From Agrypnia vestita (Eukaryota > Arthropoda > Insecta > Trichoptera > Phryganeidae), in the NCBI GenBank assembly GCA_016648135.1, contig JADDOH010024920.1, positions 1-64,000 on the forward strand: a stretch of 64,000 nt of DNA, read 5' to 3'. The position numbers and the translations under genes were made by a program. The notes under the pieces are model-generated. The model was given only the letters and a program-made list of their open reading frames with translations. It was not told the DNA's origin and did no database searches. Below, piece after piece: positions 44,029 through 54,159 of the stretch; the first letter of the stretch is position 1; the number at the start of each line of letters is the position of its first letter.

Positions 44029-44100
44029 ACCACACTGATTGCTTCTAAACGTCTACCGTTTTCGATACCGTACTGTATCTTCGTCAGGCGGACGCACAAT
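44029..44100 (-). repeat. PLE terminal repeat fragment with decayed hammerhead core
   Basis: Minus strand: CTGACGA (44081-44087), extra A, stem GATAC-AGTACG-GTATC (44064-44079), GAAA (44060-44063), ACGGTAGACG. It matches the cores at 124 and 59183 in layout, extra A and CGGTAGA, with a different but still paired stem II. Stem I no longer pairs next to the core and the CCGG palindrome is lost (ACGG). Confidence 0.5.
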
Positions 44101-44349
44101 AAAATCCATAAATTAATTTTGCAATAGTCAAGTGTCAGGTGAGGATGTGGCCTCACTTGTGGTGGGGGAGAGGGGTAGAGTTTGACAGTGAGACATTGAA
44201 TATTGTTTCGTACTCCACTTTAAAATATAGAGGTATCATTAATAGCTGAAAAATCTATGTGTAGTCCATGAGAAAAGACTATTGATGTCTCTAAGAATAA
44301 TCTCATCAACTAAACAGAAGGATTTCAGATTTAGAACATCGTAAGAGCG

Positions 44350-44510
44350 TCCATATACATTACGATGGAATTGGTGAACGTTGCATTTCGAAGTGATCTC
44401 TTAAGCCAGCTCATACAGGTCGTAAGCCCTGGGCCATCCTATAAAAATACTTCATAAATAATTCTCATGTAAATAGTTTTGTCTGTGAGACTTCTTTCAT
44501 CTATCTTATT
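44350..44510 (-). repeat. Family C repeat, inverted copy
   Basis: Plus strand shows TGGAATTGGTGAACGTTGCA, TCTTAAGCCAGCTCATACAG, TAAGCCCTGGGCCATCCTAT, AATAGTTTTGTCTGTGAGAC. Confidence 0.7.
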
Positions 44511-46080
44511 TGAAAATTAAACGATTCTTGTTTCGTGAGTTTCTTGATAACGAGCTATGCAAGTGGTCAAGTCTCGTTGAAACCGCACAGCTCAATCTAC
44601 TGTGTATATATATACTTGTGTGTGTACAGTGGGTATAAACTTAGCTTATGCTGTGCCCGAGTATATACTTATATTTAAAAAATATACATATATACGCATA
44701 TACCTATAAGGGTATATACATTTTTTAAATATTTTCAACTGTATATAATGAACTATTTTGAGTAGCTTCAATCCACAAAAATAATTGCACTATAAAATAG
44801 TATTGTAAACAATATTCGTAAACAAATAAATATTTTATATATAGGTAATATGGCAAAAATTTTCAATATATTTCGAGGAAGATTTATATATAATTAAATC
44901 GGGAATAATACTAATTTCAGATATACGTTACTTTTCACAAAAATAAATCAAACATTTTATGATATCATCGATGGCAATGTCGTCGTAAATAACCATTGGA
45001 TATGACAGATGGTATTTACTCACCATAGAAATGACAAATAGAATTCACACAAAAAGTTTTGGGTGGAATTTGTAAACAATCATTGCAATGACGTGCGCGT
45101 AGTTCTCACCTGGCATAGGACATTTCGAAGAAACACCCTATTCCATGAAAAATTTACTTGTCTATTACACAAAACTCGCAGACATAGAGTTAAGTAAAAA
45201 TACACTTAGGACGAGTTTTTTCTCGAAGTGAGATAAATTACTTTTTTTTTAAAAAACTTTTGTTTAAATAATATTTATTTATAGGCCAATTGTAGAACTT
45301 CAAGGGTTGAATTCGCTTTCATTGGATATCCTTCTCTTTCGTCGCTACTTTCAATGGAAAACAAAAATATTTGTCTCTTAATTTTTTGTACCTATTATAT
45401 CAAAGATCGTGTAAAAACAGAATCCGGTGTACTTTTTTCAGTGATATTTAAAATATGTTTATAAAATATCAGATATAGGTATATGGAGAAAAATAATTTA
45501 TCGTCAAAATATTTACTCTAAACCGGAATACAAACTTCGCAGTAGAATTTGTTTTCGTTGCAAAATAAAAATATGTAAGCTTTTTTTAAATATAAATGTA
45601 TGTGCCTACATGGAATATGGGCCAAATAAATATTTTTATTATTTTTAAACAAACGTTTGAAAACGCTTAAAACGCTTATGTTTTTTGTGAAAGTATGACT
45701 ATGTCGCTAGTTTCCTAGAATAAGACTCAAATCCGAACTATTGGATGACCAAACGAATATCTCACTCATTGTTGTATCGATGATATTCCAGATTAAACCA
45801 AAAAACTGATTGATTTATCTGGGCGTCACCTAGCGTATATTACTCAAATGCTTAAATATGATTTACTGAATACTGAAGCACTTAATAATTTGAAATATTC
45901 AAGATTTCCCCAGGTCATGTCATAGACTTGACATGACATTACTTTGAATTTGGAATTCTAAGTCAAATGAAAGATATCAAACTTTTAACTAGCCGGTTTA
46001 AGAAAACGGCAGATTTTTCATAGATAATGATTTAATATATGGCCATCAAATTTAAATCCTAACAGAGAGTATGAGAGCCT
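44510..46080. other. AT-rich noncoding sequence
   Basis: Short TATATA-rich runs are found near 44600-44720. No gene or clear repeat is seen. Confidence 0.35.
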
Positions 46081-46690
46081 GCCGATTTGAGTTTCCTAAG
46101 AGGGGTAGCGGGAGTCACATTGGTGGACAGAGTGAGATGTGATGAAACAAGGCACATACTCACTTAATTAAAGTTATAATTCATCATGGAGCGCCCACTC
46201 CTACAGAAAAATGATAAATTAGGTGGCTTGGACATGTGCTAAGAATGCCAGGGGAACGGGTACTAAGAAGCAGGCCCGTGCAGTGAGAACGATTTGAACG
46301 AACGATTTAAACTAACAGATTTAAGCATGATTTTTATTTAAACATATATTGGGGGAAAAAAATAGAAATTAAATATTTATCTTCCAGAATATAATAAAAT
46401 ATTAAAATTACGAGATATATCTTATTTCGATTTCTTTTAAAAATATATGCTTGAAAAAGTCATGCTTCTTGTTCTCACTGCACGCTCTTGCCAATACCGG
46501 AAGGAAGGCCTAGATGAAGCTGGGAGAAGCAGGACGGGTCTTGACTGGTTTACACGTACGGAAGTAGCACAAGACATAGGAATATGGAAGCACCTTGTCG
46601 AGCCTTTGTACCCCGAAACGACTAGAAAACGGGATGACGATGATTGTGATGATAAAATTAAATCATATATTTAAAACAAAGGGATCAAAA
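46080..46690 (+). pseudogene. RTE-like LINE remnant split by MITE H
   Basis: Before the insertion: IRWLGHVLRMPGERVLRSRP (46216-46275). After it: TGLDWFTRTEVAQDIGIWKH, similar to the D-W...A-x-D-R-x-x-W end of these proteins. The family H element 46274-46487 sits between. Other stops upstream (GSGSHIGGQSEM region) show long decay. Confidence 0.6.
46274..46487 (+). mobile_element. Family H MITE, short copy (214 bp) inside LINE
   Basis: Left end GCCCGTGCAGTGAGAAC, right end AAAAAGTCATGCTTCTTGTT then CTCACTGCACGCTC, the same ends as 43357-44025. It is internally deleted relative to that copy. Confidence 0.7.
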
Positions 46691-47435
46691 GTGAAAGGAC
46701 TCTATCTAATAAACAAAATTAAGATAAACATTTTTGGTTTGGATAAAATGGTTCGTAGAATTCAAGTTTATTATTTTTTATTTTATGTTTAATATTATTT
46801 TTAGGTTTTTATATTCTTTTAAATTTAATAAATTTTCTATTAATTATATTATTTTGAAGTTGACGTTCTTTGGTATTTGTCTGTTACTGCTCATTTATAT
46901 AAAAATCTCGAATAATTCAAATTTAATTTAAGTTATAAACTAGAGTTAGATAAAGAAAACTAATAATTTCAAAGACGGTCATTTGATGTAGAATTTTTTG
47001 AGAACGGGACACATTAGAATGTTAATCGGAAGTTTAATAACTCAAGTGTTTATGAGTTTTATTCAGTGTAATCACGCTTTTATCAAGTATTAATCACATT
47101 AAGGTCGTTCCAAAAGTACAAGTACTTCCTATTTTATTCATGGACTAGAATTGGCGCATTACTTAAGCAACGGCTCAAGTGGAAACTGAAATGAGTTCCT
47201 TGATCATTAAACAAGCCAAGTCGTTATTCAGAAATGTTTCAATATACGGCGCGAGGTAGTCTCACACAGTGGAAAGAAGCATAATACGCATGATGACAGA
47301 TTTTGAAATAACTTTCTAAAATGTAGGTACACGTCTGCTATTACTGAAAATAACATCTTTTCAGTAGTTTTTACGCAAATAATTGCATTTTCATCTACCC
47401 AGTTTTTTTCATTTTCGTCAAAAACGCCCGCAGCT
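46690..47435. other. AT-rich noncoding sequence
   Basis: No supported gene or element is seen. Open frames at 46595-46931 are AT-driven and lack any domain. Confidence 0.35.
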
Positions 47436-47439
47436 GTCA

Positions 47440-47660
47440 TTTCGTCAACGTGACGTCAAGCCTTAGTAAACATTGCATTGTTTCCACGGCAACAGTTCAA
47501 AGACACGGTGATGGGTACTTAGGCGTGGCGTCACTCGTTATGACCGGTGTTTCAGTTAAAATGGCGGATTGCACAATTTTATACTTTTATTCATCATGTC
47601 TATTATTTTCTACCAGGAAGACGATTGGGTCTCTAATAGTGGTGATCAAACCGTTATTTT
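47440..47660 (+). promoter_or_regulatory. Promoter-like block: CRE, X-box-like, YY1/PHO-like
   Basis: A perfect CRE TGACGTCA (47451-47458), then GTTTCCACGGCAAC (near-consensus RFX X-box) and AAAATGGCGGATTG, a YY1/Pho-type site that would overlap an ATG. A small frame further on (MSIIFYQEDDWVSNSGDQTV..., stop) is open but unrecognised. Composition is GC-richer than the flanks. A transcription start or first exon is possible; there is no direct evidence. Confidence 0.3.
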
Positions 47661-47869
47661 AACCGGCTAATCGTGGTACAGTTATGTGAGATTTGATTAT
47701 ATTGATGACAAGGGAGATATAACTGTTGTCTAGTACACATGATTCCGTCGAATTGCGAAAAATCAGTTACCAATCATCGATGCAATAACTTACAAATCTC
47801 AAAAAACGGTAATTGTGGAACCGGTCAAAATACCATCAGTAGGTTGGTGTCCACGCCACATGTCCACAT

Positions 47870-48070
47870 ATGAGATTTTTGTCTCGAGATAACGAAATAT
47901 TTGAGGTAGGTATTATGCTCTCGCGAGACTGTTTAGGGACCACCTCTACATCGGCCCTGATGATAGACCCTGCAATGGGATCAGAAACGTCGGCCAGAAA
48001 AGTCGTAAAAACACGGCACAATACCCCAGAAGACACAAACCTGAAGATTATATTGCATATTAATATGATT
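47870..48070 (+). repeat. Family M repeat, copy 2 (PLE-like)
   Basis: CTGATGA (47957-47963), a bulged hairpin around CCCTGCAATGGG, then GAAACGTCGGCC (47984 on), then ACACGGCACAATACCCCAGA. The layout is that of a hammerhead-like core but stem II has bulges. It matches 2120-2260. Confidence 0.5.
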
Positions 48071-48084
48071 ATTAACAAATTTAT

Positions 48085-48245
48085 TAATCAATTAGAAAAG
48101 ACATACAGAAAAATCAATGAATATAAAATAAAAAAAATAACGATCAAATATTTTAGCTACACCGGGATCGAACCAACGGACCTCTAGTCTATCCGGGAAT
48201 GGTGCGTAATCCAATGTCGCCACGGCAGCTTGGTAAATTTTTCGA
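48085..48245 (-). repeat. tRNA-derived SINE, copy S1
   Basis: The minus strand starts with a tRNA-like head (GCTGCCGTGGCGACATTGGA) with a perfect B box GGTTCGATCCC and CCCGGTGTAGCT acceptor-like end. The tail AAATATTTGATCG, then GATTTTTCTGTATGTCTTTT and CTAATTGATTAAT is shared with 63235-63345. The A box is slightly off consensus. Confidence 0.6.
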
Positions 48246-48249
48246 CCTT

Positions 48250-48625
48250 ATATGTAGTCTCCTTTTAATTAATTAACACACATATTATTAAATTTTTTAA
48301 AGCAATCTACTTTTAATAATGCGATAGTTGCAAATAACTTTAAGTATCTACCGCTACAGGACGCCAGAAGTAAATTATTTAAATTCATTTTTAATTTTTA
48401 GAAACATTTGATACAACACATATGTACCTTTATATTAAAAAAAAACAAAAACCGGTAGCAACTAAAATATTTTTTCGTTAATTAGATTTTTGTTTTTTTT
48501 TTTGTTTTTTTTTGTAATTGTAATTTTTTTGTAATTTTAAAATTGATTAATACATTTGTTAATAATTAAGAGAACTTTGTTCTGAAATAGCAACTTCACA
48601 ACAATACCTAATGGTTTTTTTTTTT
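48250..48625. other. AT-rich noncoding sequence
   Basis: T-rich low-complexity runs occur at 48490-48540. Nothing else is seen. Confidence 0.4.
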
Positions 48626-48630
48626 TAATA

Positions 48631-49246
48631 TACAGAGTTATTTGGAAAACATTAATAACCTCGCAGGACTATATTCCTGCCTTAATTTTGAGTCAAATAT
48701 GTTCAAGATATCACGACCTAACATCAATAGTTATGAAGATATGCGACATGAAAGTTCGCATTTTTTCAATATTTCTGACTTATTCCTTGTAAAACGTTTG
48801 ACTATCATTACAGTAACTTATATCGATTACGAAAAATTCATTCTCTTAAATACAAGTCAAATAAAATGATAAAAACCCTGAAAACTTTCCATTTGGAATG
48901 TTTTCCAATTGGAATTCGAAGGTTATTATTATTTTATTTGACTTGTATTAAAGGGAATGAATTTTTCATATGTGAACGTTTCAATACACAGTAAAAAAAG
49001 TAAAAACCTTGAAAATTTTCCAATTGTAATTCGAAGGTTTTTATTATTTTATTTGACTTATATTAAAGGGATTGAATTTTTCATATTCGATATAAGTTAC
49101 TGTAATGATAGTCCAACGCAAACTTTGATGTCGCATATCTCCATAACTACTGATCTTAGGTCATGATAGCTTGAACATTTTCGACTCATAATCAAGGCAG
49201 GAATATAGCCCTGCGAGGTTATTAATGTTTTCCAAATAACCCTGTA
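48631..49246. mobile_element. Foldback element D, 616 bp
   Basis: Long inverted arms (about 250-280 bp each) begin TACAGAGTTATTTGGAAAAC on the left and end as the inverse (AAATAACCCTGTA) on the right, with TA on both sides (48629-48630, 49247-49248). Internal blocks CTCGCAGGACTATATTCCTG and TTCCAATTGGAATTCGAAGG occur in both orientations. The element is noncoding; open frames within it mirror each other. TA flanks suggest Tc1/mariner-type mobilisation. Part copies are at 13056-13370 and 62770-62935. Confidence 0.85.
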
Positions 49247-49379
49247 TATTAATTGGATTAGATTATTTTTTTCTGTGTATAAAAATAACGTTTCATGTAA
49301 TTAACTAAATACTTTTTAAGGTCCAGAAAAAATATACTTGTCTTCCGAAAAACAATTTTTTATCGGGCGGTGTTTAGTA

Positions 49380-49560
49380 TCCGTCCGGATTGGTGTCGTC
49401 ACTTGTTTTATTGGGATCTATTAAGCCAATAGAAACAAAGGGTTTCATGGTCGGTTTAATTACGTCGCTTTACTTCCCGGAAAAAGGTCACCCCTAATTG
49501 GCCGCCACTCAGGGCGGGCAATTAGATAAAGAAACTTATTTACTCTCCTCTGATTTATCA
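49380..49560. promoter_or_regulatory. Candidate noncoding regulatory block
   Basis: A non-repeat stretch with ordered motif words (TAAGCCAATAGA, AATTACGTCG, AAGGTCA, CTAATTGGCC, GGCAATTAG), typical of homeodomain and nuclear receptor half sites. No frame is open. Conservation cannot be judged from one sequence. Confidence 0.2.
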
Positions 49561-49850
49561 CGAAATTTATTTTTACTTGGCATTATTTCAAAGGTTCAAA
49601 ACTTTTTCAAAGATTCCGACAAATCGCCTAAAGTTGTCATCTTACGCGGAAAACTCAACAGGGATATATGAGTACTTGACGTCTATAATAATTCACAAAC
49701 CCTAAATACGTTTTATCAAATTTACAGTAAGTTTCCTTACGACTTAGTCAATAAAACAATTACAAATTGTAAATTTTTTAGTTTTTCGATTCTCGAAATT
49801 AAATATCTTTTTTAAAAATTTCGCGACTTTCGAGAATTAGAGAATGTTAT

Positions 49851-50126
49851 TTAATATTCTCGGGAAATCTTGATATTATCGAAAATTTTCACTAACGTTT
49901 GTATTCTTGAATTATTTAATCTCCCTGTAATCAAAACGTATTTTATAGAATTTAACAGTTGTTTTTTTTTAATTTTTAGAATTTTATTCGAAACCGAGTC
50001 TCTTAAGTAAAAACGTCTTCTTGCATTAAATAGCGACTTATTTACTGTAAAATACTGTTTAGTTATACTTTTTATTACTGTTTCAAAATTTACAAGCTCT
50101 TTGTATTTTTTTAACAAGTCAACCAT
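49851..50126 (-). CDS. Unrecognised 91-codon open frame
   Basis: Begins MVDLLKKYKELVNFE and contains FNARRRFYLRDSVSNKILKI and KYVLITGRLNNSRIQTLVKI. It is rich in Lys, Ile and Asn as expected from AT-rich DNA, yet has charged-hydrophobic spacing like a helical protein. No splice sites, promoter or known domain are evident, and flanking DNA is AT-rich. It could be a captured or decayed gene fragment or a chance frame. Confidence 0.2.
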   Translation of the reverse strand: MVDLLKKYKELVNFETVIKSITKQYFTVNKSLFNARRRFYLRDSVSNKILKIKKKQLLNSIKYVLITGRLNNSRIQTLVKIFDNIKISREY

Positions 50127-50129
50127 ATT

Positions 50130-51535
50130 AGAACTACGTATTGCATCATGCCAAGAAATTTACGTTAGTTCGTGTCTTTAATCTCAGAATGTATATTCTA
50201 GACTGAAATTTTTTAGGAAGTAACTTAGATAAAGCCTTTATTCTTATATAAAGTAATATACTGAACATTATTTACAAAAATTAAGAAAATATAAGTATTA
50301 ATCGACAGGCCGCGGTCAAAAAAATAGTTTTTAGTGTCCTAGGTGGGACAAAGTTTTAATGAATATTTATATCTACGCATAATAGGTTATGTTTGTTATA
50401 CGTATAAATTTTACTTCATTATTTTGAATCCATACTAAGATATTTAAGAAATGTTCAATATTAATAAAGTTTAATGTTTTAAATTTGCATGAAATTTTTA
50501 GGTTTTTTGTTGTTTTTAAAACGCTTTTTATTTATATAAAGAGATGATTTTAGACATTATATTATATTTATTGCCGTATTTTGAGGCTTTATTTACTAAT
50601 ATAAAGTTGTTTTTTTTTATTAAAAACACCTTAATTATTATTCAAAAATAAAAATTCCAAAGTATGAAATGTGCCGATAAATGACGTCGTTATAAAACAG
50701 AATGCCGTTGGCAGTGGCGTCACTTTATTACTTTTATATAAGAACAAAGGTTCTATCTACATTATTTCTCTAAAATAAATTTAGTCTAGAATATAAATGA
50801 ATAATAAAAATTCACATTTTCGTAAAAAAAAGCCGAAATATGCATTTGCAGTGAATGTCCAGCCTTAATTACGAATGATAATTAAAGTAATGTATTTATT
50901 TATAAATCATTTATATGGATTCAGGTCGTCGCTGTCTGCTAAACTGCAACCTATTTCGGTGGATCAAGTACATTATCCTGTTTCCGGAATTAGTGCCAGG
51001 ATTAATTATCCGAAAGGCATATGACTAACATCATGCTCATACGAGCCGAGGTTCGGGATGAGGGGATTTTCCTGGAGTTGAAGGTTTGTTGAAGTTTTCT
51101 GACAACTTGTGAAAGCATCGAGTGAAAAGGCGAAATGCATCTCACGTAAATAATATAAATAGAATAAACAAACAAAAATAAACTTCTGGGGACAAAACCC
51201 AGCAACTTTGTTCTTAGAACATATTATTATTAAGAGGTAAAGTTGTAAGTTTGTATGTTCGAGGTAATCTTCAAAACTACTTATCCGATTTCAAAAATTC
51301 TTTCAACAATATTTAAAATGGATCTTCAAGGTGGATAAAGGTTATATTTTATCTCGTTAAAGACCGTTAAAAACGGTCGAACGAATGCGTGAGAAGAGAT
51401 ATATGAATACTTTCTATGGAAAAGTCATAGAGCTTAAAAAGTAATGTAAAAAAGTCCGAAACGACGTGCATCTATATTTTAAGGTTAATTCACAAATAAT
51501 TGATAAAATATGACAAAAAGATAAATTTAAATTTT
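50130..51535. other. AT-rich noncoding sequence
   Basis: I see no recognisable element. The 50900-51190 part is slightly GC-richer without coding signs. Confidence 0.35.
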
Positions 51536-51539
51536 ATTT

Positions 51540-51650
51540 TAATCATAGAGGTTGTAAGCGGTGGGCCATCGTATAAAAAGACTTTCACACACGTTTCTTA
51601 TATGCTATGAATAGCTTCGTCTCTGTGAGACTTCTATAATTTATCTTTAT
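51540..51650 (-). repeat. Family C repeat, inverted fragment
   Basis: Plus strand GTAAGCGGTGGGCCATCGTA, AAAAGACTTTCACACACGTT, GCTTCGTCTCTGTGAGACTT. Confidence 0.65.
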
Positions 51651-51789
51651 TAAAAAACAGCCATTTAATTTTTACATTACTGATTGTGAAATTCTATAAA
51701 CTTACTTCGGAAACAGTAAATAATCCGTGTGACCTTTTGCCAAAGTACAACATAAATACAACATGAGTACTTAACATAAATAATGATAA

Positions 51790-52000
51790 TATTCAATGCC
51801 AGCGAGCAAAATGTTTCCATTGAAGAAACGCCTATTTGGAAATTATAGCGTGGTCCGTCTTCCACAAACAAGGCGCCTCGCTATTGGCCAATCAGCACCA
51901 TTCAACCCGTCGAGTGGTGGGGGCGGTTATTATTATTACAGGCCACACGACACCCTCGACGCCCGTGACGTCACGCCCGTGGGCAGATTATGTGTAACAT
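51790..52000 (+). promoter_or_regulatory. Promoter-like block: CCAAT pair and CRE
   Basis: CTATTGGCCAATCAG carries CCAAT boxes in both orientations, and a perfect CRE (TGACGTCA, 51966-51973) sits in GCCCGTGACGTCACGCCCGT. The block is GC-rich in AT-rich DNA. An 87-codon plus frame (51796-52056; GNYSVVRLPQTRRLAIGQSA, GGGGYYYYRP) crosses it but overlaps the motifs and is not recognised. A bidirectional promoter is the preferred reading; no initiation site is defined. Confidence 0.4.
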
Positions 52001-52199
52001 GTTTTTTGGAAATGAAAATGATCTACAAAGTAAAGCTGTTCATCTGTTTGGGCACATAACTAATTCTAACTCCAATCGATATCGAATATTAATTGGGATC
52101 CAGCTTTCTGGCTTAGGATTTCTCCATAGGCAAATTTGAAAATAAACCTTGTAGGCATAAAGGAAAAGGAAAAAAAGAAAACTGAGACATTTTCTTTAT

Positions 52200-52610
52200 A
52201 TTTTAGCTCACGATGCTCAGTGACTTAGTGGATAAAACAAGTCGTAAAGTGGGATTAATTATGAACACACAAAAATCAAAAACCACGAGGAATGGTAAGC
52301 ATGAACCTATCAGCGTCAATAACAACATCATTGACTATGTAGACGAATATGTGAATATGTGTCAAATAACTTCACCAAACGACATAACTACAAAGGAAAT
52401 AGATAGACGAATAGGAAACGCGTGGAAGCAATATTGGAGTCTAAAGGAAATCATGAAGAACAGAGATATGAGCATAGATATCCAAAGAAAACTCTTCGAT
52501 ACCTGCATTCTGCCTATCCTAACTCAATTCTAACTGTCCTAAGTTAAACCTGAGCGATCACTAAAGCCCACGAAAGAAAGCTAGAATCACGCCAAAATGC
52601 TATTATTATT
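52200..52610 (+). pseudogene. RTE-like LINE RT fragment
   Basis: A 106-codon frame (52213-52530) reads MLSDLVDKTSRKVGLIMNTQ, KSKTTRNGKHEPISVNNNII, DYVDEYVNMCQITSPNDITT, KEIDRRIGNAWKQYWSLKEI and FDTCILPILTQF. This is the segment after the FADD box in RTE-like proteins (K-V-G-L-x-x-N...Y-V-D-E-Y...K-E-I-x-R-R-I-x-x-A-W). A frameshift after ILTQF is followed by AITKAHERKLESRQNA. The FADD box itself is lost at the 5' edge. Confidence 0.8.
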
Positions 52611-52659
52611 ATTATATATTTTTCATAAAATACTAATTAAATTGATAATATTATGGTAA

Positions 52660-52830
52660 AAACATTCCGTAGAGCATTCCAGAATAATCCTGCATATTCT
52701 AGAAGGATTTTGAACCGTCAAGAATACTCTGGAACGTTCCCGATCAATCTAGCATTATCGCATAGAATCTGGAAGAAGGAGAACATTCTGGCTGAAAATT
52801 CTGAGAGAGGTTTGGCCAGTCTACTGTAGA
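52660..52830. repeat. TTCC/GAA-rich repeat, Helitron-interior-like (tentative)
   Basis: Dense ATTCCAGAATA/TCTAGAAGGA/CTGGAACGTT words resemble the interior at 63415-63540 that precedes a Helitron-type end. No terminus is found here. Confidence 0.25.
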
Positions 52831-53159
52831 GCTCTTCCAGGCCGCAGTAAACAAGGTTCTAATGGCCGACATGAGAGCCAACATCCGTTGATCGGATAGG
52901 GCACGAAAAAAAGAAGGTTGTAAAATATTAAATTGTTGTCTTTTACATATTCTTAGTACACGTGTCCTTGAGTCGATCGCAGGACATACGATGTTCAAAT
53001 TTTACACGTAAGCGTGGTTAAGCTTTTACTTCGGGGACGGAGGTAGTGAGGTTTCTGTCGGAAGGTAGTGAAGTTCCTAGGAAGGCTTATCCCACTGGGA
53101 AAAGGAGAGTAATGCGATTCGAGTTAAATTTTCATTAACGAAATTTGATTACTATGTTT

Positions 53160-53400
53160 CGTGCTAATGTCGCTGTTGTGTATTCCCGCCTGGGAATGCA
53201 GTGATGGGTTTTCAGGTGGAGTAATACACGATCTAGTAATTACTCCTGTTTATTATAACGATCTGATTTGCTGCCGACTGAGCGTACTACAGCCTGTCTA
53301 TCGAATGCGTAACCCGGGAATCGAACCCGGTGCGACCGAGTGTCCCCGGTTTTATGCGCTTGCCTCCCCCACTACTTCCGCGCCCCGAGCCTAGAGTGGC
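53160..53400 (-). repeat. tRNA-derived SINE
   Basis: Minus strand: an A-box-like AGTAGTGGGGGAGGCAAGCG and, after about 40 bases, a B box GGTTCGATTCC (53317-53327) inside a perfect five-pair T-arm (CCGGG/CCCGG). A GC-rich tRNA head (53310-53392) is followed by a unique body to about 53160. The acceptor stem is only partly paired, so it is tRNA-derived, not a tRNA gene. Confidence 0.6.
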
Positions 53401-53687
53401 GATCGCACAAAAACACTACAGTCGCAAAATGTATTTTAATCTTATCTTGTGACAATTTTCACGTTTTTTCTAAATGTTATGTTTTATAATTCTCACGATT
53501 TTATTGAGTTATCTGGATCAGTCCGGCAAGCACTAAGGATTTTAAGGATTCAAAATATTATTACTTTTTACATTTCTACGATATTATTTCATTTTCAGGT
53601 TGCACTTTAGAACAAACATTGTGTTACCTAGCGTGTATTAAGAAAGATAATCGAATAAGTATATGTAAGTCGTGCGTATACTAGTTC

Positions 53688-54048
53688 AAAACATAATCGG
53701 CCCGATTCTGAAAATAACAATGTCTGGATCTTTAAGATCATTATCCCAACACTTAAAAGACGATAATAAAAATTAAAAATGTCCTGAGCGGATTTTGTAA
53801 TTCTACGGCTCAAATACTGTATTAAAAGATGATATAAGAAAGATTGTTTTTTTACAAACATATTCATTTCTTCATCCACAGTGCCCAGATGAAATATCAT
53901 GGCTAAACTTGTCATGACCGCGTTCGGCGTTAACGCGTATTCAAATCTTCCCATCTTGACATTTTTATTATCATCTATTAAGTGTTGGGATAAAGATCTT
54001 AAAGATCCAGACATTGTTATTTTCAGAATACGAATGATTATGTTGTTG
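53688..54048. repeat. Foldback element with unique centre
   Basis: The left arm ATTCTGAAAATAACAATGTC, TGGATCTTTAAGATCATTAT, CCCAACACTTA is repeated inversely on the right to about 54048. Arms are roughly 80 bp. The centre (about 170 bp) is unique; a minus-strand frame of 128 codons (53628-54014) runs through it, with FEYALTPNAVMTSLAMIFHL and VDEEMNMFVKKQSFLYHLLI. That peptide is not recognised and could be a captured host fragment. Confidence 0.65.
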
Positions 54049-54159
54049 TGTTGGTATTTATACCCGTAAACAGCAACACAACGAAACGACGTGCTTAATA
54101 CGCACGGCTTACAGATACTAATTCGATTGTCTTTCTTAATTGGAAAGAGGTCTACTTAA

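Noticed and set aside
45108..45240. Minus-strand exon before a GTGAGA donor
   Set aside because: There is no acceptable acceptor and the open stretch is short and not protein-like.
49851..50126. 91-codon minus-strand frame as a confident gene
   Set aside because: Kept only as a low-confidence entry: AT-driven composition, no domain, no splice or promoter evidence.
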